Shown here: positions 10,193 to 20,043 of the stretch, piece after piece | Layout: each line of letters opens with the position of its first letter | How positions within the stretch are numbered: position 1 is the first letter of the stretch | NCBI RefSeq assembly: GCF_008710285.1 | Contig: NZ_VYQF01000011.1 | Span: 1-64,000, forward strand | Source of the DNA: Ginsengibacter hankyongi | GTDB taxonomy: Bacteria > Bacteroidota > Bacteroidia > Chitinophagales > Chitinophagaceae | DNA length: 64,000 nucleotides | Direction of reading: 5' to 3' | Made by a program: the position numbers and the translations under genes | Notes under the pieces: model-generated | Seen by the model: the letters and a program-made list of their open reading frames with translations, nothing else | The model's database searches: none | What the model was told of the DNA's origin: nothing

Positions 10193-10203
10193 AAAATTCT
10201 AAT

Positions 10204-12555
10204 ATGAATAATAACTGCGGAAGAAGATTATTTATAAAAAAATCAGCGGCTATTACTGCAGGTGCATTCCTAATTCCTGAATCTTCGGTATTGACCGGTT
10301 CCGACAAAAATATACCATCAAGGTCCGCTAATTTACCCGGGTATACTGATATTAAAATAAATGTTGACTGGCAAAGGATGATGAAAGATCATGACCTTTT
10401 ATGGAAGAAACTACCAGGAGATATGACTGAGGCACCTCATTTTGGAAATGGAATTATTGGATCTATGACATGGGTAGAAAATAATTGCCTGCGCCTCCAG
10501 GTTTTCAGGTCAGATGTGCATGACCATAATGATTACCATTATGGGTGGACAGCGTATAGCCGTCCCCGTTACCAGATTGGGTATTTTTCGATTCAACCCA
10601 AAGGAATAATAATCGATTGTGATCTCAGGCAGGACATATACAATGCCGAACTTAAAGGAAAAATAAACACCAGTATCGGAAGCCTTAACATTCGACATTT
10701 GACTCACAGGCACGACGATGTAATTTTTACAGAAATTGAAGTATCAGGAAAGGAAGAGTTATCCGGATGGGAATGGCATCCATTTGAAGCCAAAACTTCA
10801 AGAGGTGGTGATGCTGATGAAAAAAGATATGGGCAATCCTATGCGCCATACAAAAAGTACGAAAATCCTGAACACAGAGTTGAAAACCATGATGATATTT
10901 GTGTGGGAGTGCAGGATTTATCATCAGGTGGTAATTATGCTACTGCATGGAAAGAGAAAAAAGTGAAGACCAATAAAAAGACTTTGCTGGTGAGCATCGA
11001 AAACAGTTATCCCGACAAAGTATCGGCCAATCGGGCAATAAGTAATATTAAACGGGCCAGTAAAAAAACTGATAATGATATTGATAAATGGATTGTCAAT
11101 CATCGTACGTGGTGGCATAATTATTACAGGGAAAGTTTTGTTTCATTTCCTGATAGTATAGGACAGACATTTTATTGGAATAATATTTATCGATTGGCTT
11201 GTTGTACTCGTCCTGATGCCCAATATATCGATACAGCCGGATTATGGAATTCGGGGGGACCCTGGCCTTACAGTACTCATGACTTTAATACCCAGACAGC
11301 TCATTTCCCGGTTTACACTGCTAACAGACTCCACTTGGGAGAGGCACTGGTAGCATCGCTACACCGAAACTACAGTAACCTTGTTGAAAACGTTGTTCCG
11401 AATGAGTGGCAGTCTGATTCCGCATTACTTCCGCTGGCGACAGCTTTTGATCTTAAAGGGAAAAGGGATGGTGATGGAAGATACAGGGAAATGGTTGGTT
11501 GTCTGCCCTGGCTGCTAAATAACTGCTGGCTTCATTACCGCTATACTATGGATAATGACATGCTAACGATTAAGTTGTTTCCTTTGCTGCGCCGAAGTAT
11601 CAATATGTATCGACACCTGTTATATATCGGTGATGACGGCAAATTACATCTCCCCCCTACATTTTCACCTGAGTCGGGTAATTTTAGTGACTGCAATTTC
11701 GATCTAGCTTTGTTGAGATGGGGATGCAAAAGGCTGATTGAAATTTGCGGAATATTAAAGATCGATGATCCTCTTATTACGGAATGGAAAAATATTCTTA
11801 AGCTATTAATCGATTATTCTGTGGATGAAAGAGGATATATGCTGGGACGTGATAATACAGCTCCTCTTGAATACCGGCATATGTCCCACCTTATGATGAT
11901 CTATCCGCTTTATCTTGAAAATATTGATAACAATACTGACAAAGGCTTAATAGAGAAGTCTGTAAGAAACTTTAAATCCTCCAGCATGCCAAAGATGGCA
12001 GCATCACAATCGTCACCGGCTGCCGCCGCATTAGGACTTGCGGATCTGGCCCTCAAGCGGATGAATGATATCCTGTACACTGAAACGGAGGATGAAAAAC
12101 TGGGTAAAAACGGAATATACTACCTGGCCACTCCCTGCATTGAGACTTCATTAAGTTACAATACATGTGTTCAGGATATGTTGTTGCAAAGCTGGGGGAA
12201 TAAAATAAGGATTTTTCCGGCATTGCCCGACGAATGGAAAGATGTTGCGTTCCATAATTTCAGAACTGAAGGAGCATTTTTGATAAGTGCCTGCCGAAAG
12301 AACGGGATCACAAAATTCGTAAAAATAAAAAGCCTGGCAGGAGAACCATGTAAAATCTGTCCTTCAATTGCTGGTATCCCGGGTATCAGCAGTCAGAATA
12401 GAAATGAATTAACGGAATTAGGTAAGGGTTTTTATGCGATTGATCTCAGGAAAGGCGAAGAGGCCATTCTTTACCCCGGCAATAGAATGCCTGATATCAT
12501 CATTGAGCCTCAACCTCTGGATAAAGGTAAAATAAATTATTTTGGTTTAAAATAG
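10204..12555 (+). CDS. GH95-like (alpha-L-fucosidase/galactosidase type) Tat-exported glycosidase
   Basis: About 783 residues. I choose ATG 10204; a TTG at 10189 overlapping the TauE stop is the alternative. The N-terminus carries a twin-arginine signal (GRRLFIKKSAAITAGAF). An N-terminal beta-sandwich (NGIIGSMTWVENNCLRLQVFRSD) precedes an (alpha/alpha)6 barrel with GLWNSGGPWPYSTHDFNTQ, LPWLLNNCWLHYRYTMDN and SPAAAALGLADLALKRM, and a C-terminal ALPDEWKDVAFHNFRTEGAF domain. This order matches GH95 and its clan relatives. GH95 enzymes invert alpha-1,2-L-fucosides or alpha-L-galactosides. A decayed partial copy of its codons lies just downstream at 12637-12730. Family assignment is by remembered motif pattern and is moderately sure; the sugar cleaved is not determined. 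Confidence 0.7.
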   Translation: MNNNCGRRLFIKKSAAITAGAFLIPESSVLTGSDKNIPSRSANLPGYTDIKINVDWQRMMKDHDLLWKKLPGDMTEAPHFGNGIIGSMTWVENNCLRLQVFRSDVHDHNDYHYGWTAYSRPRYQIGYFSIQPKGIIIDCDLRQDIYNAELKGKINTSIGSLNIRHLTHRHDDVIFTEIEVSGKEELSGWEWHPFEAKTSRGGDADEKRYGQSYAPYKKYENPEHRVENHDDICVGVQDLSSGGNYATAWKEKKVKTNKKTLLVSIENSYPDKVSANRAISNIKRASKKTDNDIDKWIVNHRTWWHNYYRESFVSFPDSIGQTFYWNNIYRLACCTRPDAQYIDTAGLWNSGGPWPYSTHDFNTQTAHFPVYTANRLHLGEALVASLHRNYSNLVENVVPNEWQSDSALLPLATAFDLKGKRDGDGRYREMVGCLPWLLNNCWLHYRYTMDNDMLTIKLFPLLRRSINMYRHLLYIGDDGKLHLPPTFSPESGNFSDCNFDLALLRWGCKRLIEICGILKIDDPLITEWKNILKLLIDYSVDERGYMLGRDNTAPLEYRHMSHLMMIYPLYLENIDNNTDKGLIEKSVRNFKSSSMPKMAASQSSPAAAALGLADLALKRMNDILYTETEDEKLGKNGIYYLATPCIETSLSYNTCVQDMLLQSWGNKIRIFPALPDEWKDVAFHNFRTEGAFLISACRKNGITKFVKIKSLAGEPCKICPSIAGIPGISSQNRNELTELGKGFYAIDLRKGEEAILYPGNRMPDIIIEPQPLDKGKINYFGLK

Positions 12556-12636
12556 CTTTTCAATTAGGCAAAAAAAGTCAAAATCATTTATCTGAAAAAG
12601 TTTCCAGTTCATATTTTGCAATTGAAGACTTACAAA

Positions 12637-12730
12637 TATGGCCGGACAGTGTATAGCCGTTTGCGTCACTAGATTGGATATTATTGATTCAGCCTAAGGG
12701 ACTAATAATCGATGTGGATCTCAGGCAGAA
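12637..12730 (+). pseudogene. relic of a GH95-like paralogue
   Basis: About 94 bp align with 10539-10633 inside the intact GH95-like gene: both run through GGACAG-GTATAGCCG, then AGATTGG, AGCCTAAGGG / AACCCAAAGG, AATAATCGAT and GATCTCAGGCAG. Several substitutions and small indels destroy the reading frame. It is therefore a decayed fragment of a once-duplicated gene rather than a fresh repeat. The rest of the 12556-12839 gap shows nothing recognisable. Confidence 0.8.
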
Positions 12731-12839
12731 TAATAAGTAACCGTTTTTACAAAATTTCTTTAAAAAAATTTACTCTTTTAACTTGATACTTTAAATAACT
12801 CAAACTTAAGATTCAAACTCTTTACTAAATAATATACAC

Positions 12840-14594
12840 ATGAAAAAACTATTGATTCTTATAATAACCGCATTAAATGTAATGGTACTCCCTGCCCAGG
12901 TGAAACCCAACCATATATTTGCAGATAACATGGTTTTACAACGCGACAAACCAATAAAAATATGGGGTTGGGCCTCCCCCGGAGAAAAAGTTCAGGTTAT
13001 ATTTGGCCCCCAGGTAAGAAATACGGAAACTAATAAAAAGGGAGAGTGGTTTTTATACCTTGACCCTTTAAAGGCAAACAACCAACCCAAAGATCTTATT
13101 ATTAAGGGGAAGAAGAACCGTATTGTTTTTACCAATATACTGGTAGGTGATGTTTGGGTATTGGGAGGACAAAGCAATATGGAGTTTGATCTGGACAGAA
13201 TCTACAATGGGGACCTGGAAGTAGCATCCGCCCATTTTAATAATATACGTCTTATGACCATTCCTAAGGCAGCCAGTCAAAAACCTCAACAGGATTTTGA
13301 GCGGATTAACGAGTATGATGGATGGTTAGATCGTTATGATAAAAAGGGATATTGGTTTGTTTGTTCACCTGAAACCGTAAAAACCTTTTCGGCTATGGGT
13401 TATATTTTTGGAAGAAGAATCTATATGGCTTCTCAAATTCCCATTGGTCTTATCGACGTATCAGTCGGAGGAACTACGCTCGAAGCCTGGCTTTCTTCAG
13501 AAATATTGAATGAAATACCGGGGGATAACAAGCTAATTGCCGAATGGAATAAAAAGGTTGAATCATTTGACCCAAAGGAAAATCTGAGATCGAAGATTGC
13601 TAACTGGGAAAGGCGTTCTGAGATCAGAAAAAAGCAGGGCTTGGAACCCGTTCCAAAACCAACCGAGCCAGACCAGAACCCTGCCCTTGACAGAAATTAT
13701 CCCGGCTCTTCCTATAATGGTATGGTAGCAGCAATAGCCGGTCTGTCCATCAAGGGCATTATATTTAACCAGGGATATAATAATGCGCTGTCAGGAGATT
13801 CCAGGCCACAGCTTTATGCAAAAAATTTTATCGCTCTTATACAAGACTGGAGAAAAGCTTTTAATGATGAAAATTTGCCTTTTGGAATAATCGAATTAAG
13901 TGCAGGTGGTACCCCTCAGACCCTTGATAATTATGAAACGCAAATGTTTGATCCTGCCTCTTATATTCGAGAAGGGCAATTCAACGCATATAAACATTCA
14001 AAAAATACAGGCCTTGTTGCCATTTACGATCAACAGGAAAATTGGTATCACCCCAGAAAAAAGATTGAGGCCGGAGAAAGAATGGCACGTTGGGCTTTAC
14101 AAACGCAGTATAACTTAGAAATGGGTTGGGAACCTGCAGAATGTATTGCCAAAGATAGAATATCAGGCAGAATAATACTAACCTTCAATAAAGAGATCAA
14201 GACTTCGGATGATAGACCATTTGAAGGTTTTGCGATAGCGGGGAAAGATGGTCATTTCTTCCCTGCACAGGCAAAATATTTTATCAAGGAAAAGGATAAA
14301 GCAGGAAATGATATACAAGATAAAACGAAGCTTGTAATATGGAATGAATTGGTGCAGGAGCCGGAAGAAGTAAGGTATGCCTGGGCCAGAAACCCTATTG
14401 GAAATGCAGTTAATGAATCTTTTAGAGAAAGAATAATCCCTTTGCCCTCATTCCGCACCGATTCCTGGGATTATCCTGAAGCTCCGTTTGGACAAGATGA
14501 ATTGGAAACTTACAGAAAAAAGACAGATTCCCTGCACAATCAGGCAGTGGAATGGCTTAAACTTAGAAAAATACTGGAGAAAGATATGAAATAG
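12840..14594 (+). CDS. secreted sialate-O-acetylesterase-like SGNH esterase (copy 1)
   Basis: 584 residues with a Sec signal (MKKLLILIITALNVMVLPAQ). The N-terminal beta-sandwich contains IFADNMVLQRDKPIKIWGW, followed by NILVGDVWVLGGQSNMEF. Ser112 in GQSNM is the block I nucleophile. A late DQQENWYHPRK segment with His404 is the likely catalytic His. C-terminal FRTDSWDYP closes the fold. The family (DUF303/SASA) removes O-acetyl groups from sialic acid or from plant and algal glycans such as xylan and pectin; with no sialic acid genes nearby, polysaccharide deacetylation is the better guess. It is longer than copy 2 (28612-30060), mainly through a central insertion near residues 235-300 rich in charged residues. 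Confidence 0.85.
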   Translation: MKKLLILIITALNVMVLPAQVKPNHIFADNMVLQRDKPIKIWGWASPGEKVQVIFGPQVRNTETNKKGEWFLYLDPLKANNQPKDLIIKGKKNRIVFTNILVGDVWVLGGQSNMEFDLDRIYNGDLEVASAHFNNIRLMTIPKAASQKPQQDFERINEYDGWLDRYDKKGYWFVCSPETVKTFSAMGYIFGRRIYMASQIPIGLIDVSVGGTTLEAWLSSEILNEIPGDNKLIAEWNKKVESFDPKENLRSKIANWERRSEIRKKQGLEPVPKPTEPDQNPALDRNYPGSSYNGMVAAIAGLSIKGIIFNQGYNNALSGDSRPQLYAKNFIALIQDWRKAFNDENLPFGIIELSAGGTPQTLDNYETQMFDPASYIREGQFNAYKHSKNTGLVAIYDQQENWYHPRKKIEAGERMARWALQTQYNLEMGWEPAECIAKDRISGRIILTFNKEIKTSDDRPFEGFAIAGKDGHFFPAQAKYFIKEKDKAGNDIQDKTKLVIWNELVQEPEEVRYAWARNPIGNAVNESFRERIIPLPSFRTDSWDYPEAPFGQDELETYRKKTDSLHNQAVEWLKLRKILEKDMK

Positions 14595-14941
14595 AATATT
14601 TATCATAGCTTATCAGAAAAAATAAAAATGATTTTATCATAGTTTTCTTCGGTATCAAAAATAAAGTATGTCGTTATTGTCTTCAGTAAAATATCCGCAT
14701 ACTTTTGAAGCTATTCCATATGCTCTTTAGAGCATGCCTTATCATTGATGTTTTTGATGTCTAGTATATAACTGCGAGTAAATTGATTTTCGCTTATTAT
14801 TTCTACAAAATCTTTATGTTTTAACCCTGAATGAATCATTAAGGGACTGTTTAGGGTAAATTTTGTAAACAAGTGGATAATCTGTTTTTATCCAACGAAC
14901 AAAACTCACCGTAAATTTATCCCAACTAAATATACAGTCTT
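14595..14941. other. 347-bp gap upstream of susC
   Basis: No gene seen. It should hold the susC promoter, but I find no clean TTTG/TAnnTTTG pair; the nearest is TAAATTTTG near 14857, with one extra spacer base. A dyad ATGCTCT-TT-AGAGCAT (14720-14735) stands out and is listed separately. No terminator-like hairpin with a T run follows the esterase gene. Confidence 0.5.
14720..14735. promoter_or_regulatory. dyad symmetry upstream of susC
   Basis: Two perfect 7-bp inverted arms (ATGCTCT and AGAGCAT) separated by 2 bp. It lies about 205 bp before the susC start and has no following T run. It could be an operator for a locus regulator. No regulator gene is present in the window to pair it with. 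Confidence 0.3.
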
Positions 14942-17900
14942 ATGAGAAAACTTAACTTATTACAGTTTACTACCGTAATCCTTGCATTTCTCTTATTTTC
15001 TTTCGGGGCCAACGCACAACAAAGGGTAATAACCGGGGTTGTATTGAATGCTGACGGGAATGGTATTCCTTCTGCTACGGTTCAAATAAAAGAAACAAAG
15101 GAAACAGCCATCACAAACGAAGATGGAAGATTTTCAATAAAAGCTGCCAACGGCCAGCAGTTAGAAATTAGTTCGGTAGGGTATGTAAATAATTCTATTG
15201 TTGTCGGAAAGGGAAGTAATTTACGGATTCGTCTCGAAGCCTCCGGAAAAGAATTGGGGGAAGTAGTGGTAACTGCATTAGGAATATCCAAGCAAAAGAG
15301 ATCGCTGGGGTATGCTGTTCAGACCGTGGACAATAAGCAATTATCTGAAGTAAAACCTGAAAATATTGTAAATGCACTCTCAGGTAAGGTTGCCGGTGTG
15401 CAAGTAACGAATGCTACCGGCGCCGTAGGTGGTTCTGCCCGTATTGTGATCAGGGGAGAAAGTTCTTTTACAAATAGTCAACCCCTGTGGGTAGTAGACG
15501 GAACCCCCTTTATTAATTTTGAATCGAATAAGGACCCTTATGATGGGGCAGACTTTGGTAATGGTGCTTTGGATATTGACCCCAGCAACGTTGAATCAAT
15601 CACTGTTTTGAAAGGTGCAAATGCTGCGGCGCTTTACGGATCAAGAGGTGCGAATGGTGTCATTGTCGTGACCACAAAAAGAGGATCAAAAACAAAAGGT
15701 TTTGGTGTTGAGGTTTCTTCTGCGGTGACTGCCGATGTAGACCCTTATCTTCCTTACTATCAAAATAAGTATGGCGGAGGTAACAATGGAGAAGAATGGT
15801 ATTGGAATGATTACAATAAAAGAAACGGTACAAATTTAACCTACCAGGAATATGCCCAGAAGTTCGGATACAGTTATGTTGATGGAAAAAACGGCGTAAA
15901 TGATGGTACTCCATCAAGCTGGGGTCCGCGATTGGATATTGGCCTTATGCTTCCCCAATTTACCAGTCCGCGTGATGCAAACGGTAACATTATTCCTACA
16001 CCATGGATTTCTCACCCGAATAATGTGAGAGATTTTTATGAAACCGGCATCACGGCTGATAATTCTATTGCATTATCAAAATCAGGAGACCTGGGTTCCA
16101 TGAGAGCATATTTTAATGATAACAGGGAAAAAGGAACCTTGCCCAATACTGATTATCGCAAGAATACATTCGGTTTCAGCAATGATTTAAAATTAAATGA
16201 TCGGTTAAAGTTTAGTTCTAACTTAAGTTATATAGTCAATAGGAGCGATAATATGCCGTCACAGGGTTATTATGGTGATGCACCAAACAGTCCCCAATCA
16301 GGCGTAACGTTCATGCCGCGCCAGGTTGATATTGTACCTTTAAAAAAATACTGGAATACTATTATGCCATCCGGGATGCCTTATAATTTTGGAACTGGTG
16401 AAACACCCAATCCTTACCTGCAGGCGCATAACACCAATAGCCAGGATAGAAACCGAATCTTCGGAAATGTATCCCTGGATCTGAAATTAACAGATTGGTT
16501 AACACTGAGAGGACGTGCAGGAACAGATTATTATGATCAGAACCAGAAAAGTATTTCCAAGTCACTTACATTCAGGGCAACTGATGGTTCCGGAATAAAT
16601 GGCACATTTTCTGAGTCGAATATCATGCAGTCAGAGACAAACTATGATTTGCTGGCCGTATTCAACAAAAAATTGGGAAGCAAATTCACGCTTGATGGAA
16701 CAGTTGGTGGTAACGTGATGGATGCCAAGGTTGTCAGGAAAACTATAGGAGCAAATGACCTCGTAGTACCCGACCTGTTTACCATTGCTAATGCAAAAGG
16801 AGTGCAGTCAGTTAGTGAGTACAATAGCAAGAAGGAGACACAAAGTGTGTTTGGTTCTTTTAATCTTTCTTATAAGGATTACCTGTTCCTGGGTGTTACC
16901 GGCCGTAACGACTGGAGCTCAACACTTCCGTCGAATTCATGGTCCTATTTTTATCCCTCCTTCAGTTTGAGTTTTGTATTTACAGATGCATTTCATATCT
17001 CTTCGGACATATTATCTTATGGCAAGGTGCGTGGAAGCTGGGCAAACGTAGGTAGGGATACTGGTCCTTTTATGCTGCAGCCAACCTATCAGCCATACGG
17101 AGGCGGACTGTGGAACGGGAATGGCCTATATACGCTGCCGGGTACATTACCTAACCAGAAGCTGAAACCTGAAGCTAACAAATCAGTTGAGTTCGGTGGT
17201 AATTTCAAATTCTTTAAGAACAGGATTGGAATTGATGTTTCATACTATGATGCAAAAAACCAGGACCAGATTCTCAATGTTGCCGTTCCAAATTCATCCG
17301 GTTATAATGCTGTAACGGTAAATGCAGGAGAAATTGAAAATAAAGGTATTGAGGTTATACTGAATACAATACCCATAGAAACCCGTAATTTCAGATGGAA
17401 TCTGGATATCAACTATGCGAAAAACAAAAACCGCGTGAACTCACTCTATAAAGACCTTGAAACATACCAGATATCGTCAATGTGGGCATCTTCAATTCAA
17501 GCCCGCCCGGGTGAGTCATTTGGTACTATTATTGGTAATGCATATTTAAAAGATGCTGCCGGAAATATTTTGGTTAACGATAAAGGTAGAATACTCAAAG
17601 CTCAGAATCAGGAGATTGGTAATATTACTCCCAAGTGGTTAGGTGGCATGACCAATACATTTACCTATAAGAATTTTTCTTTACGCGTTCTGCTTGATAC
17701 CAGGATTGGTGGCGACTTTGTTGCAGGTACCATTCGCTGGGGAGGTTCCGGCGGAGCACTTAAGTTTACTGCTGACGGCAATCTCAGGGAAGTAGGAACT
17801 GTTTGGAATGCTCTTAGAAAAAGCGACGGAAAGCCAAACACTCAGAATATAAGTGGTCACGCCTGGGTAAGTGATTTTGCCACGACAACGCAAAACTGGG

Positions 17901-18169
17901 TGGTGGACGGCTCATATGTAAAATTACGCGAAGTGAGTTTTGGATATACCTTACCAGTAAGCAAGATGGGTAATTTTGGAAATTATGTGCATAGTGTAAG
18001 AATAGCCTTAATCGGTAGAAATCTTGCGATTCTTCACCACAGCAAACAAAATATTTATGGAATTGATCCGGAAGTATCATCCGGGAATAGCCTTGTCGGG
18101 CTCGGCTATGAGCAAATGACAGTACCTGTGTGCAGGAATATTGGAGCAAGAGTTACTTTCTCATTTTAA
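14942..18169 (+). CDS. susC: SusC/RagA TonB-dependent outer-membrane receptor
   Basis: 1075 residues. A Sec signal (ending NAQQ) is followed by the carboxypeptidase-D-like domain (VITGVVLNADGNGIPSATV through about residue 97). The plug domain follows, with KPENIVNALSGKVAGV, GSARIVIRGESSF, PLWVVDGTPF and ITVLKGANAAALYGSRGANGVIVVTTKRG. The rest is the 22-strand barrel, ending in a terminal Phe (ARVTFSF), as outer-membrane proteins do. It imports oligosaccharides together with the SusD protein encoded 48 bp downstream. No FecR/sigma-interaction N-terminal extension is present, so regulation through an ECF sigma/anti-sigma pair is not suggested. The substrate is inferred from the locus to be a sulfated rhamnose- or uronic-acid-containing glycan fragment. 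Confidence 0.95.
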   Translation: MRKLNLLQFTTVILAFLLFSFGANAQQRVITGVVLNADGNGIPSATVQIKETKETAITNEDGRFSIKAANGQQLEISSVGYVNNSIVVGKGSNLRIRLEASGKELGEVVVTALGISKQKRSLGYAVQTVDNKQLSEVKPENIVNALSGKVAGVQVTNATGAVGGSARIVIRGESSFTNSQPLWVVDGTPFINFESNKDPYDGADFGNGALDIDPSNVESITVLKGANAAALYGSRGANGVIVVTTKRGSKTKGFGVEVSSAVTADVDPYLPYYQNKYGGGNNGEEWYWNDYNKRNGTNLTYQEYAQKFGYSYVDGKNGVNDGTPSSWGPRLDIGLMLPQFTSPRDANGNIIPTPWISHPNNVRDFYETGITADNSIALSKSGDLGSMRAYFNDNREKGTLPNTDYRKNTFGFSNDLKLNDRLKFSSNLSYIVNRSDNMPSQGYYGDAPNSPQSGVTFMPRQVDIVPLKKYWNTIMPSGMPYNFGTGETPNPYLQAHNTNSQDRNRIFGNVSLDLKLTDWLTLRGRAGTDYYDQNQKSISKSLTFRATDGSGINGTFSESNIMQSETNYDLLAVFNKKLGSKFTLDGTVGGNVMDAKVVRKTIGANDLVVPDLFTIANAKGVQSVSEYNSKKETQSVFGSFNLSYKDYLFLGVTGRNDWSSTLPSNSWSYFYPSFSLSFVFTDAFHISSDILSYGKVRGSWANVGRDTGPFMLQPTYQPYGGGLWNGNGLYTLPGTLPNQKLKPEANKSVEFGGNFKFFKNRIGIDVSYYDAKNQDQILNVAVPNSSGYNAVTVNAGEIENKGIEVILNTIPIETRNFRWNLDINYAKNKNRVNSLYKDLETYQISSMWASSIQARPGESFGTIIGNAYLKDAAGNILVNDKGRILKAQNQEIGNITPKWLGGMTNTFTYKNFSLRVLLDTRIGGDFVAGTIRWGGSGGALKFTADGNLREVGTVWNALRKSDGKPNTQNISGHAWVSDFATTTQNWVVDGSYVKLREVSFGYTLPVSKMGNFGNYVHSVRIALIGRNLAILHHSKQNIYGIDPEVSSGNSLVGLGYEQMTVPVCRNIGARVTFSF

Positions 18170-18217
18170 TTTATGGATAGCTATTATCAACACAGAAAAT
18201 ATTTAAAATTTAAACAA

Positions 18218-19726
18218 ATGAAAAAAAAATATATATACCTACTACCTGTTGTCTCACTTGTCTTTTTGGTGAGTGCATGTACCAAAAAATTCCCGGAGAT
18301 CAACACGGACCCCAACCTTCCGACGGAAGTTCCTCTTGCGAACCACCTGGCGGGAGCCATGATCAGTTTCGATCAGGGTTTTATGGCGCCTTCTAACACT
18401 AATATTGACCTTAGTACAAATTATGTAGGTGAACGAAATTCTGCCTACCCTGCAGATCTTTCCAGTACCTATCAGAATTGGACAAGCGAGGACTGGGGGG
18501 GGTATTATAGCACTCTGAATGATATGAACGACATCATTGCCAAAGCTAAAGAAGCCAATGCTTACAATATGCTGGCTGCTGCGCTTACTTTCAGGGCCGA
18601 AATTACGCAGATTGCCACAGACGAGTGGGGTGACATGCCCTATTCCGAAGCAGCGAAAGCTTCAAACGGCGTATTGCGTCCTAAATATGATGATCAGAAA
18701 TCGATATATGATTCAATCATCAATGACTTAAAAACAGCCGCAGATATATTTAAAGCAGGACACACTGACCAGATTGGTACCGTGGAGCCCTTCTACAGCG
18801 GAGATGTACATAAATGGCAAAAACTATGTAATTCTTTACGTATGCGGGTAGCTACACGTATTTCATTTGTGGATGCAGCTAAAGCCCAATCAATTATTGC
18901 AGAAGTGCTGGGTAATCCCTCTGATTATCCCATCTCTCAGACTATTGATGACAGGGCTGAGATCACTTACGCCGGCGACAATACCTGGCAAATTGGCTTC
19001 TGGTATTGGGCCAACCTGCTTGAGTTCGAATGTGCCGGACAACGTATTGTGGATATATTGAAAGCTTACGATGATCCACGTCTTATGAGACTTGTTGCAC
19101 CTGCAGTTTCTGATGGTCAATACAGGGGTACTTCAAGAATTGGCCGTAGTTCAAATTTTAAAGTTAACGATATCTCCTATTTCAACAAGAACTATTATGT
19201 TGTCAATGGCACCACAGGCCCTAATATTCACTACAGGCACTCAGAAGTGTTGTTTGACGAAGCAGAAATTTATTTAAGGGGATTATATCCTGGCGGAGAT
19301 GCTGCTGCGCAACAGGCCTATGAAGCGGGGATTTACGCATCGATGAAAGAGTTGTCCATTATGGCTGATGGATCTCCAAAAATACCGGATGATTCAATTG
19401 CTTTATATATTGCAAGTGATTCAATAAAATGGAGTGGAACCACCCAGGAAAAACTGTGGAAGATATGGAATCAGAAGTATATTGCCCATTGCTTCATGCT
19501 GAATGAGTCATGGGCTGAAATGAGAAGGACAGATGTTCCACTGTGTTTACCTGCAATAGGTTCTTACTATCCGAGCCATAACAGGGGACCTTTCCGTGTT
19601 CCATATCCTGCTAATGAACAACTGATGAATTCTGTGAATTCTAAACAGTATTTTGCCGCACAAATAGCAGGAGACTACCTTTGGGGAGGCCAACTGTGGT
19701 GGGATAAAAGAACAGGCGTGCATTAA
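18218..19726 (+). CDS. susD: SusD/RagB-family nutrient-binding outer-membrane lipoprotein
   Basis: About 502 residues. The frame opens at 18173, but Met at 18218 begins MKKKYIYLLPVVSLVFLVSACTKK, an ideal lipoprotein signal with lipobox VSAC, so that start is used. FPEINTDPNLPTEVP is the standard SusD-like N-terminus. The helical TPR scaffold follows (YYSTLNDMNDIIAKAKE, AALTFRAEITQIATDEWGDMPYSEA), and VLFDEAEIYLRG is typical of the SusD-like type 2 subfamily. It is the surface glycan-binding lid of the SusC channel. No second SusCD pair is in the window, so this is the only importer of the locus seen here. Confidence 0.93.
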   Translation: MKKKYIYLLPVVSLVFLVSACTKKFPEINTDPNLPTEVPLANHLAGAMISFDQGFMAPSNTNIDLSTNYVGERNSAYPADLSSTYQNWTSEDWGGYYSTLNDMNDIIAKAKEANAYNMLAAALTFRAEITQIATDEWGDMPYSEAAKASNGVLRPKYDDQKSIYDSIINDLKTAADIFKAGHTDQIGTVEPFYSGDVHKWQKLCNSLRMRVATRISFVDAAKAQSIIAEVLGNPSDYPISQTIDDRAEITYAGDNTWQIGFWYWANLLEFECAGQRIVDILKAYDDPRLMRLVAPAVSDGQYRGTSRIGRSSNFKVNDISYFNKNYYVVNGTTGPNIHYRHSEVLFDEAEIYLRGLYPGGDAAAQQAYEAGIYASMKELSIMADGSPKIPDDSIALYIASDSIKWSGTTQEKLWKIWNQKYIAHCFMLNESWAEMRRTDVPLCLPAIGSYYPSHNRGPFRVPYPANEQLMNSVNSKQYFAAQIAGDYLWGGQLWWDKRTGVH

Positions 19727-19799
19727 ACTACTGGTCGCAAAAAATGAACATCCATATTTATTAATAAAACTTCGCGAAATTCTTAGACACTACAAAAGA

Positions 19800-20043
19800 T
19801 GAATTATACAAAAGTGTATTGGATCTATACAAACTAAACGATTCAATAGAAAACATCTATTGTACCGAACCCAAAAATTGTTTGAATTGTAAGATTAATT
19901 TATTGGGTAAAACAGGCAAGCTGTAGTGAAGTGAAAGGAAGCGGCGCAAAGCTGTTTTGCTGGTTTTGTTTGTTGAGGTAAAAGACTTCGTAAACTACTT
20001 GCCAATACCGGAAAACAATATTGCAGACTTAAACAAAATCTTT
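19800..20043 (+). other. coding-like stretch interrupted by stops between susD and the first sulfatase
   Basis: One frame reads DELYKSVLDLYKLNDSIEN, IYCTEPKNCLNCKINLLGK, two stops (TAG TGA), then KAVLLVLFVEVKDFVNYL and IPENNIADLNKIF up to the sulfatase ATG. Composition and codon choice look protein-like and include a CxxC. I do not recognise it. It is either a decayed small gene or a chance open frame. It has no ATG start. Confidence 0.3.
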
